Assembly: GCF_002795805.1 (NCBI RefSeq)
Contig: NZ_CP018799.1
Span: 1,543,001-1,607,000 of the forward strand
Source of the DNA: Mariprofundus aestuarium
GTDB taxonomy: Bacteria > Pseudomonadota > Zetaproteobacteria > Mariprofundales > Mariprofundaceae
Direction of reading: 5' to 3'
Length of the DNA: 64,000 nucleotides
The notes beneath the pieces were generated by a model. The model searched no databases. It was not told where the DNA came from and was given only the letters and a program-made list of their open reading frames with translations. Both the position numbers and the translations under genes were made by a program. How positions within the stretch are numbered: the stretch's first letter is position 1; each line of letters begins with the position of its first letter. This document shows, piece by piece, positions 9,455-18,942 of the stretch.

Positions 9455-11305
9455 TTGTTCATAGAACCAGCGGACTTCAGAGAGGTCATCTTTAATCGGA
9501 GCCGGAGGCAGATTCCTGGCCACCTCGCGGCCATACCCTTTCACATACAACCTAGAGTCGAGCAACGCCATTACACCGCGATCGTGAACCGAGCGTATTA
9601 ATCGCCCTGCCCCCTGCCTCAGCGTGGCAATGGCTTCGGGCAACTGAATATCACTGAAACCGCTACCGCCCAGCTCCTCACAACGTTTGATACGCGCCTT
9701 AAGAAGCGGGTCATTAAATGGTGCAAACGGCATTTTATCAATGATCACCAGGCTCAATGCTTCACCCGGCACATCCACCCCCTCCCAGAAACTACGCGTA
9801 CCACAAAGCACCGAATGGGTATCACTACGAAAGGTGTCGAGAATTGCATCCCGGCTACCGGACTCCCCCTGAATCAACACATTCCACGGCAGCCGCCGCG
9901 CAAGCTCAGGCCCAACCTGAGTAAGCGCCTGCCATGAGGTAAAGAGTACAAATGCGCGACCCTGCGAGGCTCGGATCAGTGTCTCCATCTCATCAGTGAT
10001 TGCACTTAACCCCTGATCAGAGCGCGGGTCGGGCAAACTGCGTGGCAGGTAGATCATCGCCTGCCTGCTGTAATCAAATGGTGAGGCATGGTAACTCTCA
10101 GATGCCTCCTCAAAACCTAGCCTGTTCTTCGTATAAGCAAATGAACCGGAGACCCGCAACGTCGCCGAAAGCAGGATAAATGCAGCAGGCCGCTCCCATA
10201 GATGCTGTTTAAGCACCGGCCCGGTCTCCACAGGCGCGACTACATAACGCCGGTTATCCGCATCACCCTCACTCCAGCCAACGAAACCCTCGGCTGGCTT
10301 CCTGACCATACCTATTTCAGCGATGATCTGCTCGGCCCGGTCAGCCAGACGCGCCAAATCTTCACTGCGTTCGCGCCGGGAATCGGCAAGTTTAAACATC
10401 TCACGCCAATACTGCTCAACCAGCTCCAGATCGGCCTTTTGCCATGCATCGAGCAGGTCCCGTCCGAGCAGAACAATATCCTTTTTCAGAGCCGCCTCAT
10501 CGCCTAGTTCATCCAGCAGCGCCTGCATATCATTGAGCCACTGGATCAAGGTAAGGCGGGTCAACTGTATTCCGAAATGCTGGCATGCTAGCTCTGGCAG
10601 TGAATGCGCCTCATCGATAACATAGACATCAAAACTGGGCAAAATCTCCCCGTACTCACCCGATTTCAGCGCCGCATCGGCAAGCAGCAGGCTGTGGTTG
10701 GTCACCACGATATCGGCCACCTGCGCCTTAAGGCGCGCCTTCATCAAAGGGCACTCTTCAAAATCACCGCACCGGGAGCCAAGACACTGATCGGCCGTAG
10801 CCGTCACCATAGGGCCAATGCCTTTGGCAAATACGTCAAAGTCCAGACCTGAAAGGTCACCATCCTTACTGGTTTCCGACCACTCAAGCACTTTAAGCAA
10901 CGACTTTCTCTGCCAGATCTCCAGCTGTGCAGAACTGACAGAACGGCGCAGGTGCTGCGGGCAGAGGTAGTTGCTACGCCCTTTAAGAAGCGCGACCCTG
11001 CGTCTGGCACCCAGTGCCTTCTGCACAGCAGGAAGATCGCGGTGCACCAGCTGATCCTGCAGGGAACGCGTGTGGGTTGAGATTAGAATTTTATCCGCGG
11101 AACGTAGTGCGGGAAGCAGGTAAGCCAGCGTCTTTCCTGTACCTGTTTCAGCTTCAGCCAGCAGCATCCCTTTCTGATCAAAGGTCTCGGCAATTTCTCC
11201 AGCCAGCTTGATCTGCTCTTCGCGACGGGCATAACCCGGCAAACCTTCAACCAGCGCCGACTCATCATCGAAATCACGCCGGACCAAACCGGCCAAATCA
11301 CTCAT
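9446..11305 (-). CDS. ATP-dependent DNA helicase, DinG/YoaA (XPD-like) family
   Basis: 619-residue superfamily 2 iron-sulfur helicase. Walker A is in AEAETGTGKTLAYLLP and the DEAH box is VIDEAHSLPE. Four cysteines that fit the XPD-type Fe-S site lie between them (NYLC, then QCLGSRCGDFEEC). Helicase C-terminal motifs such as GTRSFWEGVDVPGEAL and RQGAGRLIRS are present. It lacks the nuclease extension of Gram-positive DinG, so it resembles YoaA, which acts on stalled forks. It overlaps the upstream ABC ATPase gene by 8 bases. Confidence 0.9.
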   Translation of the reverse strand: MSDLAGLVRRDFDDESALVEGLPGYARREEQIKLAGEIAETFDQKGMLLAEAETGTGKTLAYLLPALRSADKILISTHTRSLQDQLVHRDLPAVQKALGARRRVALLKGRSNYLCPQHLRRSVSSAQLEIWQRKSLLKVLEWSETSKDGDLSGLDFDVFAKGIGPMVTATADQCLGSRCGDFEECPLMKARLKAQVADIVVTNHSLLLADAALKSGEYGEILPSFDVYVIDEAHSLPELACQHFGIQLTRLTLIQWLNDMQALLDELGDEAALKKDIVLLGRDLLDAWQKADLELVEQYWREMFKLADSRRERSEDLARLADRAEQIIAEIGMVRKPAEGFVGWSEGDADNRRYVVAPVETGPVLKQHLWERPAAFILLSATLRVSGSFAYTKNRLGFEEASESYHASPFDYSRQAMIYLPRSLPDPRSDQGLSAITDEMETLIRASQGRAFVLFTSWQALTQVGPELARRLPWNVLIQGESGSRDAILDTFRSDTHSVLCGTRSFWEGVDVPGEALSLVIIDKMPFAPFNDPLLKARIKRCEELGGSGFSDIQLPEAIATLRQGAGRLIRSVHDRGVMALLDSRLYVKGYGREVARNLPPAPIKDDLSEVRWFYEQDD

Positions 11306-12263
11306 CTACAGAAATATTCAATGGATGTAGGCAGGCAAAACCTTGCGGATTGAGTATTGCATCGAATGCTGCGCAATCCTCCTGCGCATAATGGCAGCGG
11401 TTTCTAAAAGGACAGCCTTTTTCCGCAACCCTTTCATCAGTAGCGACCACGCTTTCAACACCATCCCGCTCGTCAGGATGCGCAATGGGCCGGGCCTTGA
11501 GCAAGGCCTCGGTATAGGGGTGATGGCAGGAGCCGAAGACATCCACCACACTCCCCTGCTCAACTACATGGCCGGCAAACATCACAGCTGCCTCGTCGGC
11601 AATATGGCGCACAACCGACAGGTCATGAGAAATAAAGAGGTAGGCAAGCCCTTTAGCCTGCTGCAGATCCTTCAGGAGGTTCAATATCTGGGCCTGTACC
11701 GACACATCAAGCGCAGAAACCGGCTCATCGAGAACCAGCACCTTCGGCTCGACAATCAAGGCTCTGGCAATACCGATACGCTGTCGCTGACCACCTGAAA
11801 ACTGATGTGGATAGCGATCCATACCGCTCTCATCCAGTCCGCACTGACTCAACACCTCGGCCACACGATCACGCCGCTGACTACGATTAAGCTCCGGCTG
11901 ATGTACACGCAGCCCCTCAGCCACACTCTCCCACACCTTCATGCGTGGATTGAGACTGGCAAAGGGATCCTGGAATACCATCTGGATATGACGGCGACGA
12001 CTTCTGAGCGCCCTGCCACGCAGATGTGTCACCTCTTCATCACCCCAATAAATCTGCCCGGCATCAGCAGCAAGTAGCTGCATTGCCATACGTGCCACAG
12101 TCGATTTTCCGCTTCCTGATTCACCCACGATTGCCAGTGTCTGACCGGCCTTCAGGTCAAATGAGACGTCGACCACAGCCTTTTTATCCGCACCGATGGC
12201 CCGGAACATGCCTCCGGCCGCAAAGGTTTTATTGAGCCCTGAGACCCTGAGTACGCTGCTCAT
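11298..12263 (-). CDS. Oligopeptide ABC transporter ATP-binding protein, OppF/DppF type
   Basis: 321 residues with Walker A GESGSGKST, signature FSGGQRQR, Walker B VLVLDEPVSALD and the C-terminal oligopeptide-transporter extension with cysteines (CPFRNRCHYAQEDC). These subunits power peptide import. It overlaps its OppD-type partner by 4 bases and the helicase gene by 8. No permease genes are adjacent; the only peptide-binding protein in the window is at 50324-51832. Confidence 0.92.
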   Translation of the reverse strand: MSSVLRVSGLNKTFAAGGMFRAIGADKKAVVDVSFDLKAGQTLAIVGESGSGKSTVARMAMQLLAADAGQIYWGDEEVTHLRGRALRSRRRHIQMVFQDPFASLNPRMKVWESVAEGLRVHQPELNRSQRRDRVAEVLSQCGLDESGMDRYPHQFSGGQRQRIGIARALIVEPKVLVLDEPVSALDVSVQAQILNLLKDLQQAKGLAYLFISHDLSVVRHIADEAAVMFAGHVVEQGSVVDVFGSCHHPYTEALLKARPIAHPDERDGVESVVATDERVAEKGCPFRNRCHYAQEDCAAFDAILNPQGFACLHPLNISVDE

Positions 12264-13222
12264 TTGGACCCCACGTGAACACAGCGTGCGATATGCGAAT
12301 GATCACGCCAGACATCAGCAGCAACGGTAGCGCTACAGAGCTCATCAGCACCACTGCAACGCGGTGCGAAATGGCAACCGCAAGGCCACTGCCCAGGCGG
12401 CGGTACCTGGCCTGCAATTACGGCAAGTGCGCCTCCGGTTTCAGAAACCTCCGGCCTGCACCCCATCAATGCACGCGTATAGGGGTGGGCAGGATGATCG
12501 AAGATCTCTTTGACCGGCCCTGATTCAACAATCTGACCGGCATACATGACGGCGACATCGTCACACATCTCCGCCACCAGACCGAAATCGTGGGTCACCA
12601 GCAGCAAACCCAGTCCTCTTTTTTTCTGCAGGTTGAGCAGCAGTGCGATAATTCGCTTCTGTACCGACACATCGAGTGCAGTCGTCGGTTCATCGGCAAT
12701 GATATAATCAGGATCAGCAGCCATCGCCATGGCGATCAGCACACGCTGGCGCATGCCTCCGGAGAGTGAGTCGGGATATTGCTTGAGTATCTGCTCAGCA
12801 TCCTGCATGCCGACATCAAGCAGCAGATCAATCGCCCGCTGCCGTGCCTGCTGTTTATCCATATCTAGGTGAAGGCGGATTACTTCAATGATCTGGCTGC
12901 CAATCGAAAAAACCGGGTTCAGGGCTGTCATCGGCTCCTGGAATATCATGGCAATTCGGCCACCGCGTGTGCGTCTCAGCCGTTCATCACTCATGGTAAA
13001 CAGGCTTTCGCCATCAATCAGGATATCGCCACTGCTCTTTGCCACGCCCTGAAACTCGCCAAGGCGCAATATCGCCTGTGCCGTCAGCGATTTACCGCAG
13101 CCGGACTCGCCGACCAGCCCCAGTACACGCCCCGCCTCCAGCGCCAGTGACACCCCGGATACAGCATCGACCCGGTTCCCCTGAATCGAAACCGATAGCG
13201 ATAAATTGAGGACTTCAAGCAT
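12260..13222 (-). CDS. Oligopeptide ABC transporter ATP-binding protein, OppD/DppD type
   Basis: 320 residues with Walker A GESGCGKSLTA, signature LSGGMRQRV, Walker B YIIADEPTTALD and the C-terminal peptide-transporter domain (CHFAPRCSGADELC). It is the usual heterodimer partner of the overlapping OppF-type gene. fumC lies 68 bases upstream on the same strand, so a longer operon is possible. Permeases are missing from this locus. Confidence 0.92.
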   Translation of the reverse strand: MLEVLNLSLSVSIQGNRVDAVSGVSLALEAGRVLGLVGESGCGKSLTAQAILRLGEFQGVAKSSGDILIDGESLFTMSDERLRRTRGGRIAMIFQEPMTALNPVFSIGSQIIEVIRLHLDMDKQQARQRAIDLLLDVGMQDAEQILKQYPDSLSGGMRQRVLIAMAMAADPDYIIADEPTTALDVSVQKRIIALLLNLQKKRGLGLLLVTHDFGLVAEMCDDVAVMYAGQIVESGPVKEIFDHPAHPYTRALMGCRPEVSETGGALAVIAGQVPPPGQWPCGCHFAPRCSGADELCSATVAADVWRDHSHIARCVHVGSK

Positions 13223-13290
13223 GGCGGCAGTGTGACGGATGCACAGCTCGCTTTCCAGTCGGAACCATTATTGCGAAAACTTCTGCTATC

Positions 13291-14661
13291 TTAGGCGTGC
13301 GGAGCCAGCATCGAGGCCGGGTCAAGAAGGCTGTCCAATTCAGCCTCGGGCAGTACGCCCTCCTCCATACAGATCTGGCGAACCGTTTTACCTTCGCTGA
13401 CCGCCTGTTTGGCGATCTTGGAGGCGCGATCATAACCGATTACTGGTGCAAGTGAGGTCACCATGCTCATGCTCCACTCAATCTGATCGGCACAGCGCTC
13501 ACGGTTGGCGGCAAGCCCTGCGATACATTTATCGGCAAACATGCGGCTCGCACTTGCCAGCAACCGCTCCGACTCCAGCAGATTGTGCGCCATCATCGGC
13601 AGCATCACATTTAGATCGAGCAAACCTGATGCACCACCGAATGCAATCGCAGCATCGTTGCCGATCACCTGTGCGCAAACCTGAGCCAGTGATTCGGCAA
13701 TCACCGGATTCACCTTGCCCGGCATAATCGATGAGCCCGGCTGAACGGCAGGCACGGTAATTTCACCGATACCGCAACGCGGTCCCGCATTGAGCAGGCG
13801 CACATCGTTGGCAATTTTCACCAGTGATACAGCTACCGTTTTAAGCTGGCCGGAGAGTTCAACGGCTGCATCCTGTGCTGCCTGTGCCTCGAAGTGGTTG
13901 GCTGCCTCACAAAATTCAATGCCGTAACTTTTCGAAAGCTCTACAGCAATCAACCGGCCGAAATCGGGATGGGTGTTCAGTCCTGTACCAACCGCTGTGC
14001 CTCCCTGGGCCAGCTCTATTATTCTTGGCAGCGTGGACTCCAACCGTTTGATGCCCAGTTCAATCTGTCGCGCCCAGCCGGAGATCTCCTGCCCCAGCGT
14101 AATGGGTGTTGCATCCATCAGGTGGGTACGGCCGATCTTCACTGCATCCATAGTCTCCCCAGCCTTGGCCTCAATCTCCTTCAGCAGGTGGCGCAAAGCA
14201 GGCAGAAGCTCATGCACAAGAAGATCTGCTGCAGCCAGGTGAATGGCAGTAGGGATCACATCGTTGGAGGATTGCCCCATATTCACATGATCGTTGGGAT
14301 GAACAGTGATACTGCTGTCGACCAGAGCACAGCGATGCGCAATCACCTCGTTGGCATTCATATTGGTTGAGGTGCCGGAACCGGTCTGGAAGATATCGAC
14401 CACGAATTCGTCGTCCCATCGACCATCAGCCACCTCGGTTGCCACCTGTGCAATCAATTCAGCCTGGTCTGCCCCAAGCTTTCCAAGTGAGCTGTTTACC
14501 GTAGCCGCAGCCTGTTTAATGCGACCGAGCGCACGGATAAATTCTCGCGAAAAGCGGAGATCCGAAACCGGGAAATTCTCTACGGCACGCGCCGTCGATG
14601 CGCCGTACATCGCATACTCGGGCACCTGCATCTCGCCCATTGAATCCGTTTCAATTCTCAT
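13291..14661 (-). CDS. fumC: Class II fumarate hydratase
   Basis: 456 residues, usual length. It converts fumarate to malate without an Fe-S cluster. The superfamily signature GSSIMPGKVNP is intact, as are the active-site segments SGTSTNMNANEV and GRTHLMDATP. A GGGAG ribosome site precedes the ATG. It starts 3 bases after the phosphatase gene, so the two are probably co-transcribed. Confidence 0.97.
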   Translation of the reverse strand: MRIETDSMGEMQVPEYAMYGASTARAVENFPVSDLRFSREFIRALGRIKQAAATVNSSLGKLGADQAELIAQVATEVADGRWDDEFVVDIFQTGSGTSTNMNANEVIAHRCALVDSSITVHPNDHVNMGQSSNDVIPTAIHLAAADLLVHELLPALRHLLKEIEAKAGETMDAVKIGRTHLMDATPITLGQEISGWARQIELGIKRLESTLPRIIELAQGGTAVGTGLNTHPDFGRLIAVELSKSYGIEFCEAANHFEAQAAQDAAVELSGQLKTVAVSLVKIANDVRLLNAGPRCGIGEITVPAVQPGSSIMPGKVNPVIAESLAQVCAQVIGNDAAIAFGGASGLLDLNVMLPMMAHNLLESERLLASASRMFADKCIAGLAANRERCADQIEWSMSMVTSLAPVIGYDRASKIAKQAVSEGKTVRQICMEEGVLPEAELDSLLDPASMLAPHA

Positions 14662-14664
14662 TCA

Positions 14665-16284
14665 CTACTCCCGTCTTACGCACAACAGCGTCAAATCGTC
14701 ATCCAGTTCATTGCGTCCATAATTATTCAACTCTTCCAGCAACAGCGTCGGATATTGATCAAGCGGATCAGCAATGTGGTTTGCAAGCCACTTTCTCAGC
14801 CTTGCCTCACCAAACAACTCCTTACCGACACGGCTGGATGACTCAGTCACACCATCGGTATAGATCAACAGGGTATCACCCTGCTTAAAGTCGGTTCGCC
14901 CGACCTCGTAAGTGATTCCTTTCACCAGCCCGAGCGGCGGCGCTGATGCCTCCAGTGGCCTGATCCCCTCACTGTTTGCAAGCAGTGGCGGCACATGACC
15001 AGCATTTACCCACATCATCGAATGGCTCTCCGGCTGCAACTTACCCATAAACAGTGTCACAAAACGGCCGGCTGCCAGCGAGTCGCAGAGTGCCCCGTTC
15101 AGGTAGTCCGCTGCCACCTCAATCGGCCAATCCACCATCGCCAATCCCCGCAACATGGCCTGCAAATTTGCCATCGTCAATGCAGCCGGGTAGCCCTTGC
15201 CTGAAACATCAGCTACCACCAGCCAGACACGTCCATCTTCGAGTGCGATATAATCGAAGTAGTCGCCGCCCACTGAATAACAGGTCTGCTGGAACCCCTC
15301 CAGTTTATAGAACGGAATCACCGGCGCATGCTTGGGCAGCAGCCCCTGCTGAATTTCAGCAGCAATGGCCAGCGAATCCTTGAGATCCTCACGCTCCTGC
15401 AGGCCGTGCATGGCGGTATTCAATCCCCTCGCCAGCTCTCCGAATTCATCATCGATCAGAACCGGCACACGCCCCGTAAAATGGCCTTCAGCCAGGTGAT
15501 GCAGCCCTTTTTTCAGCGAGCGCGTCACCTGCTTCAGGGTGTGGCTAAGAAACCAGACCAGAATCATGCCCCCGCAAATACTCATCGACACCAGCACCAT
15601 GGCCTGTGAGAGAATAAAGTACTCCTCTGCCACCTCCCCCGCCTGCGCCAGATAAACAAACAGGCCGAGAATCAATATCGGTAAAAAACCGGTGGATAGA
15701 AAGATCAGCCACGGGCGGTACTGTGAGGAGATAAGGTAGCGCTCAACACGTTTACTGCTGCTGAGCTCAGAAACAAACAATCCCTGCAGTGCGAACTTTG
15801 AGCGCAGGCGTGTGCTGTAGACAATCGAACTGGATACCGCCAGTGCCGGGGCCAGAACACCAGCCCCGAAGCAGAAATTCAGGGTCAGGGCGAGAAACAT
15901 GCGCCAGGTGAAGAGATGCTCACCCATCAAAGCCACCGAACTGATGACGATGATCAGGTAGATGGCAAATATCCATCCTGCAATGGTATAACCTTTCAGC
16001 GTCCGCCAGGGAAAATCAGCCATCACCGATTCGATAAGGCGACGATGTTTCTCAGGGTGATCCGGCGTCATCAACAGCGCCTTCAGTGGCCGGAATGACC
16101 ACCAGGCAGCCCCGCAGAACAGCACAATAAAAACAACGGCATCCATGATCGAAACCGCAGATGTGATACCGAGGTTCGTTGCATTGCCATTGGCCCGCAT
16201 GACCACCTGGCCAAGCAGAAAAATGACAGGCAGCGGCCAGAGGTAGACGAGGTAATGGCGGAAGTTTTTGTCAGCTATTCCCAT
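14665..16284 (-). CDS. Membrane-bound PP2C-type serine phosphatase (RsbU/SpoIIE family) with HAMP domain
   Basis: 539 residues. About six membrane helices fill the first half (to about residue 255), followed by a HAMP linker (about 255-310, with HLAEGHFTGRVPVLIDDEFGEL) and a SpoIIE/PP2C domain (about 320-538). Metal-binding motifs are seen in GGDYFDY, VVADVSGKG, NAGH and YTDGVTES. Such proteins dephosphorylate anti-anti-sigma (STAS) proteins. No STAS or anti-sigma partner lies nearby. The link with fumC (3-base gap) is unexplained. Confidence 0.9.
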   Translation of the reverse strand: MGIADKNFRHYLVYLWPLPVIFLLGQVVMRANGNATNLGITSAVSIMDAVVFIVLFCGAAWWSFRPLKALLMTPDHPEKHRRLIESVMADFPWRTLKGYTIAGWIFAIYLIIVISSVALMGEHLFTWRMFLALTLNFCFGAGVLAPALAVSSSIVYSTRLRSKFALQGLFVSELSSSKRVERYLISSQYRPWLIFLSTGFLPILILGLFVYLAQAGEVAEEYFILSQAMVLVSMSICGGMILVWFLSHTLKQVTRSLKKGLHHLAEGHFTGRVPVLIDDEFGELARGLNTAMHGLQEREDLKDSLAIAAEIQQGLLPKHAPVIPFYKLEGFQQTCYSVGGDYFDYIALEDGRVWLVVADVSGKGYPAALTMANLQAMLRGLAMVDWPIEVAADYLNGALCDSLAAGRFVTLFMGKLQPESHSMMWVNAGHVPPLLANSEGIRPLEASAPPLGLVKGITYEVGRTDFKQGDTLLIYTDGVTESSSRVGKELFGEARLRKWLANHIADPLDQYPTLLLEELNNYGRNELDDDLTLLCVRRE

Positions 16285-16551
16285 CCCGTGACCCTATCCC
16301 GTTTTATTCGCAAGTTCACGTTTCGTTTTGCTCCTGCATCCGGGAGAAGGGCCAACTAATCGCGCCCTGAGAGTTCATTCTCAATCCATCCGGACCCCCT
16401 GAAAATGGATGGACGGTGGTGAGTTTTTTTTGTATGGTTTAGTGAAATCGAAACCAGAAACAACCGGGCCAATACCGCCCTGTTGATCAACCGCACAAGG
16501 TGCAGAGGATAGGGTTGTTTTTTGTTTCCCTCATCAAGCCGGGAGGGTGTC
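16285..16551. other. Divergent intergenic region with inverted repeat
   Basis: This spacer must hold promoters for the phosphatase (minus) and the EF-G-like gene (plus). A 7-bp inverted repeat (TCCATCC at 16385-16391, GGATGGA at 16407-16413) lies in it, followed by a T8 run near 16423. I could not fix a convincing promoter and see no coding sequence or RNA gene. Confidence 0.3.
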
Positions 16552-18558
16552 TTGAATAAGCTCAGCAGCTCACAAATCAGAAATATTGCATTGCTCGATC
16601 ATGAAGGCGCAGGTGAAACCACGCTGCTGGAGTCGATGCTGCACATTGCGGGCGCAACAAACCGCATGGGACATATCGATGCCCACAACACCATCAGCGA
16701 TTTTGATCCTGATGAGAAGGAGCATGAGAAGTCTCTCTACTGCTCCACTCTGTCGTTCAATTACCGGAACCTTCATTTCAACTGCCTTGATGTGCCGGGT
16801 TCACCGGATGCTATCGCTGAGGCGATGACCGCCCTGCATGCGGCAGAGTGTGCACTGATCTGCATCGATGCCACCGATGGCATCAAGGTCAATACACGCA
16901 AGGTATGGCGACTGGCCAGCCAGCGCGGCATCCCCCGCATCATCGCCATGACCAAACTCGACTCGGAGAATACGGACTTTTCTTTAGCGCTTGAAGCGAT
17001 CAAGGCTGAATTTGGCAATCGCTGTATTCCGCTCTACATCCCCAATGCCTCATCCTCCACATTTAGCGAGGTCTATTCGGCACTGCACAACAAAGATGCC
17101 AATGATGAAACAGCTGCTGCCTATGAGCAGATTGTAGAAGCCATTGTCGAAACCGACGATGACCTGATGGAGCGCTACCTTGAGGGCGCAGAGATCAGTG
17201 AAAAGGAGCTTGTAGCAGCCCTGAAAGAGGCACTGATCCACGGCAATCTCTTTCCTGTCATACCTACTGCCGGAGAGCATGAAGTGGGCACTAGGGAGCT
17301 TCTGGAGCTATTGAGTGAATTGGCACCGGCACCGGGTGAAATTGAGCGTATCGTCTATCAGAATGAGGAACCGGTTTCGATAGCAGATGTCAAAGGCTTC
17401 TCTGCCTACGTCTACCACACCGAGTCAGACGAGTTTGTCGGACGCATTTCCTATCTGCGCGTACTATCCGGTTCGATCGCAGCTCATGGCAGCTTCATTA
17501 ACCGCCGTTCCGGAAAAGAGGAGAAAGCCGGTCACATCTTCCGCGTAATCGGCAAGCAGCAGCAGGATATCAGCAAGGCTATTGCCGGAGATCTTGTGGC
17601 GATCCCGAGGGTTGCTGATATGCATGCCTGTGACGTCATCACTGATGCATCGACGGATATCGCCCTGGATGAACTGAGGTTCCCAACCCCGATGGTGTCA
17701 CTGGCCGTCCGTCCGAAAACCAACAAAGATGACCAGAAACTGGGAACGGTTCTGCATGAGTTCGAGAATGATGATCGCACATTCCATGTTCACAGCGACC
17801 CGCAGACCCACGACATGATCATCAGCGGCATGTCCGACCTGCATCTGCGCCTGATCCTCAATAAACTGAAACGCCGCTATAAGGTGAATGTAACAACCTC
17901 TACACCACGTGTAGCCTACATGGAGACCATCACCACCAACATCAACCATGTCGAATACACGCACAAGAAACAGTCCGGCGGTGCAGGCCAGTTCGGCCGG
18001 GTGGTGATCAACATGGAGCCGCTGGGACGGGGTGAAGGTTACGAGTTTGTCGATAAAATCCATGGCGGCGTCATTGATGGCGTATTCCGCGCCTCTGTCG
18101 ACAAGGGCGTTCAATCAGCAATGCAGGAGGGTGTGATGGCCGGATATCCGGTCACCGATGTTCGCGTCACCCTTATTGATGGCAAGACCCACACGGTCGA
18201 TTCCAAGGATATCGCTTTCCAGATCGCCGGGCAGAAGGCTTTCAAAAAAGCTTTTGAGCAGTGCAGGCCGGTACTACTGGAACCGATTGTGAGCATGGAG
18301 ATCACCGTGCCACAGAACCATATCGGCGATATCATGGGGGATCTCAATGCACGACGGGCCCAGATCCTCTCAACCGATATAAAAAGCAGCAAAGCGATCA
18401 TTGAAGCCCGGGCCCCCATGGCTGAAATTCAGTCCTATCAGGCGCAACTCAAGGCGATGACAGGCGGTGAAGGCAGCTACACGATCGAATTCGATCACTA
18501 CGATGTCGTTCCGCCGACGATCCAGAAACGGATTCTGGAAGAGTCAGCCAGCAACTGA
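16552..18558 (+). CDS. Elongation factor G-like protein with degenerate GTPase site
   Basis: 668 residues from the TTG at 16552, chosen because GGGAGG sits 5 bases upstream; an in-frame TTG at 16522 is less likely. All EF-G domains are present: G domain (1-260), beta barrel (about 280-380), domains III-V with KKQSGGAGQFGRVVI and GKTHTVDSKDIAFQIAGQKAF. The G domain is unusual: the P-loop reads DHEGAGETT, with Glu22 in place of the invariant Lys; the switch II DxPGH is DVPGS (Ser84 for the catalytic His); the NKxD motif is TKLD. EF-G paralogues (FusA2-like) are known, but this combination argues against ordinary GTP hydrolysis. It stands alone, with a terminator after it. Confidence 0.85.
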   Translation: MNKLSSSQIRNIALLDHEGAGETTLLESMLHIAGATNRMGHIDAHNTISDFDPDEKEHEKSLYCSTLSFNYRNLHFNCLDVPGSPDAIAEAMTALHAAECALICIDATDGIKVNTRKVWRLASQRGIPRIIAMTKLDSENTDFSLALEAIKAEFGNRCIPLYIPNASSSTFSEVYSALHNKDANDETAAAYEQIVEAIVETDDDLMERYLEGAEISEKELVAALKEALIHGNLFPVIPTAGEHEVGTRELLELLSELAPAPGEIERIVYQNEEPVSIADVKGFSAYVYHTESDEFVGRISYLRVLSGSIAAHGSFINRRSGKEEKAGHIFRVIGKQQQDISKAIAGDLVAIPRVADMHACDVITDASTDIALDELRFPTPMVSLAVRPKTNKDDQKLGTVLHEFENDDRTFHVHSDPQTHDMIISGMSDLHLRLILNKLKRRYKVNVTTSTPRVAYMETITTNINHVEYTHKKQSGGAGQFGRVVINMEPLGRGEGYEFVDKIHGGVIDGVFRASVDKGVQSAMQEGVMAGYPVTDVRVTLIDGKTHTVDSKDIAFQIAGQKAFKKAFEQCRPVLLEPIVSMEITVPQNHIGDIMGDLNARRAQILSTDIKSSKAIIEARAPMAEIQSYQAQLKAMTGGEGSYTIEFDHYDVVPPTIQKRILEESASN

Positions 18559-18571
18559 TCGAGAAATAATA

Positions 18572-18599
18572 TCCCGGCTGATAGCAATATCGGCCGGGA
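18572..18599. terminator. Terminator-like hairpin with GCAA tetraloop between convergent genes
   Basis: A 12-bp stem with one T-G wobble pair (TCCCGGCTGATA paired with TATCGGCCGGGA) is closed by a GCAA tetraloop, a stable GNRA-type loop. It sits between the EF-G-like gene and the convergent 50-residue membrane protein gene. No T-run follows, so termination efficiency is uncertain. Confidence 0.55.
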
Positions 18600-18616
18600 G
18601 TTCCCTGCACGCTAAA

Positions 18617-18769
18617 TCAAACCTTTTGTTCCTTATTGAAGAAACAGATATAAACAACAATTGTGATAGTGAATGAAAGGATCACACCGATAAAAAGGTC
18701 GTTCACACCAAACTTCAGGAAGTGCATAACAACACCTGTTGTTATTGATAATATCCATGCACTTAACAT
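18617..18769 (-). CDS. Small membrane protein (50 aa), unknown function
   Basis: I do not recognise the family. The frame from ATG (18769) to TGA encodes 50 residues with two hydrophobic stretches: the first about residues 2-18 (AWILSITTGVVMHF), the second about 24-44 (LFIGVILSFTITIVVYICFF), followed by a short basic tail ending KEQKV. A GAGAGGGG ribosome site lies 5 bases before the ATG, which supports it as a real gene. It is convergent with the EF-G-like gene. Confidence 0.55.
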   Translation of the reverse strand: MLSAWILSITTGVVMHFLKFGVNDLFIGVILSFTITIVVYICFFNKEQKV

Positions 18770-18942
18770 ATGAACCCCTCTCCCCGATTCCCTCCCTGGA
18801 ACAGACGTTATATTTATTGTTAATAGTTTAGTTTATAGACCAATTTCGGATCAAGTCAAAGCAGCCCCCCTGAAGGAACACTTACTAGCGTTACTCTTTT
18901 ACAACGCGGGAAGATTGAGCACCATTAATTCGAACCTAGGAT

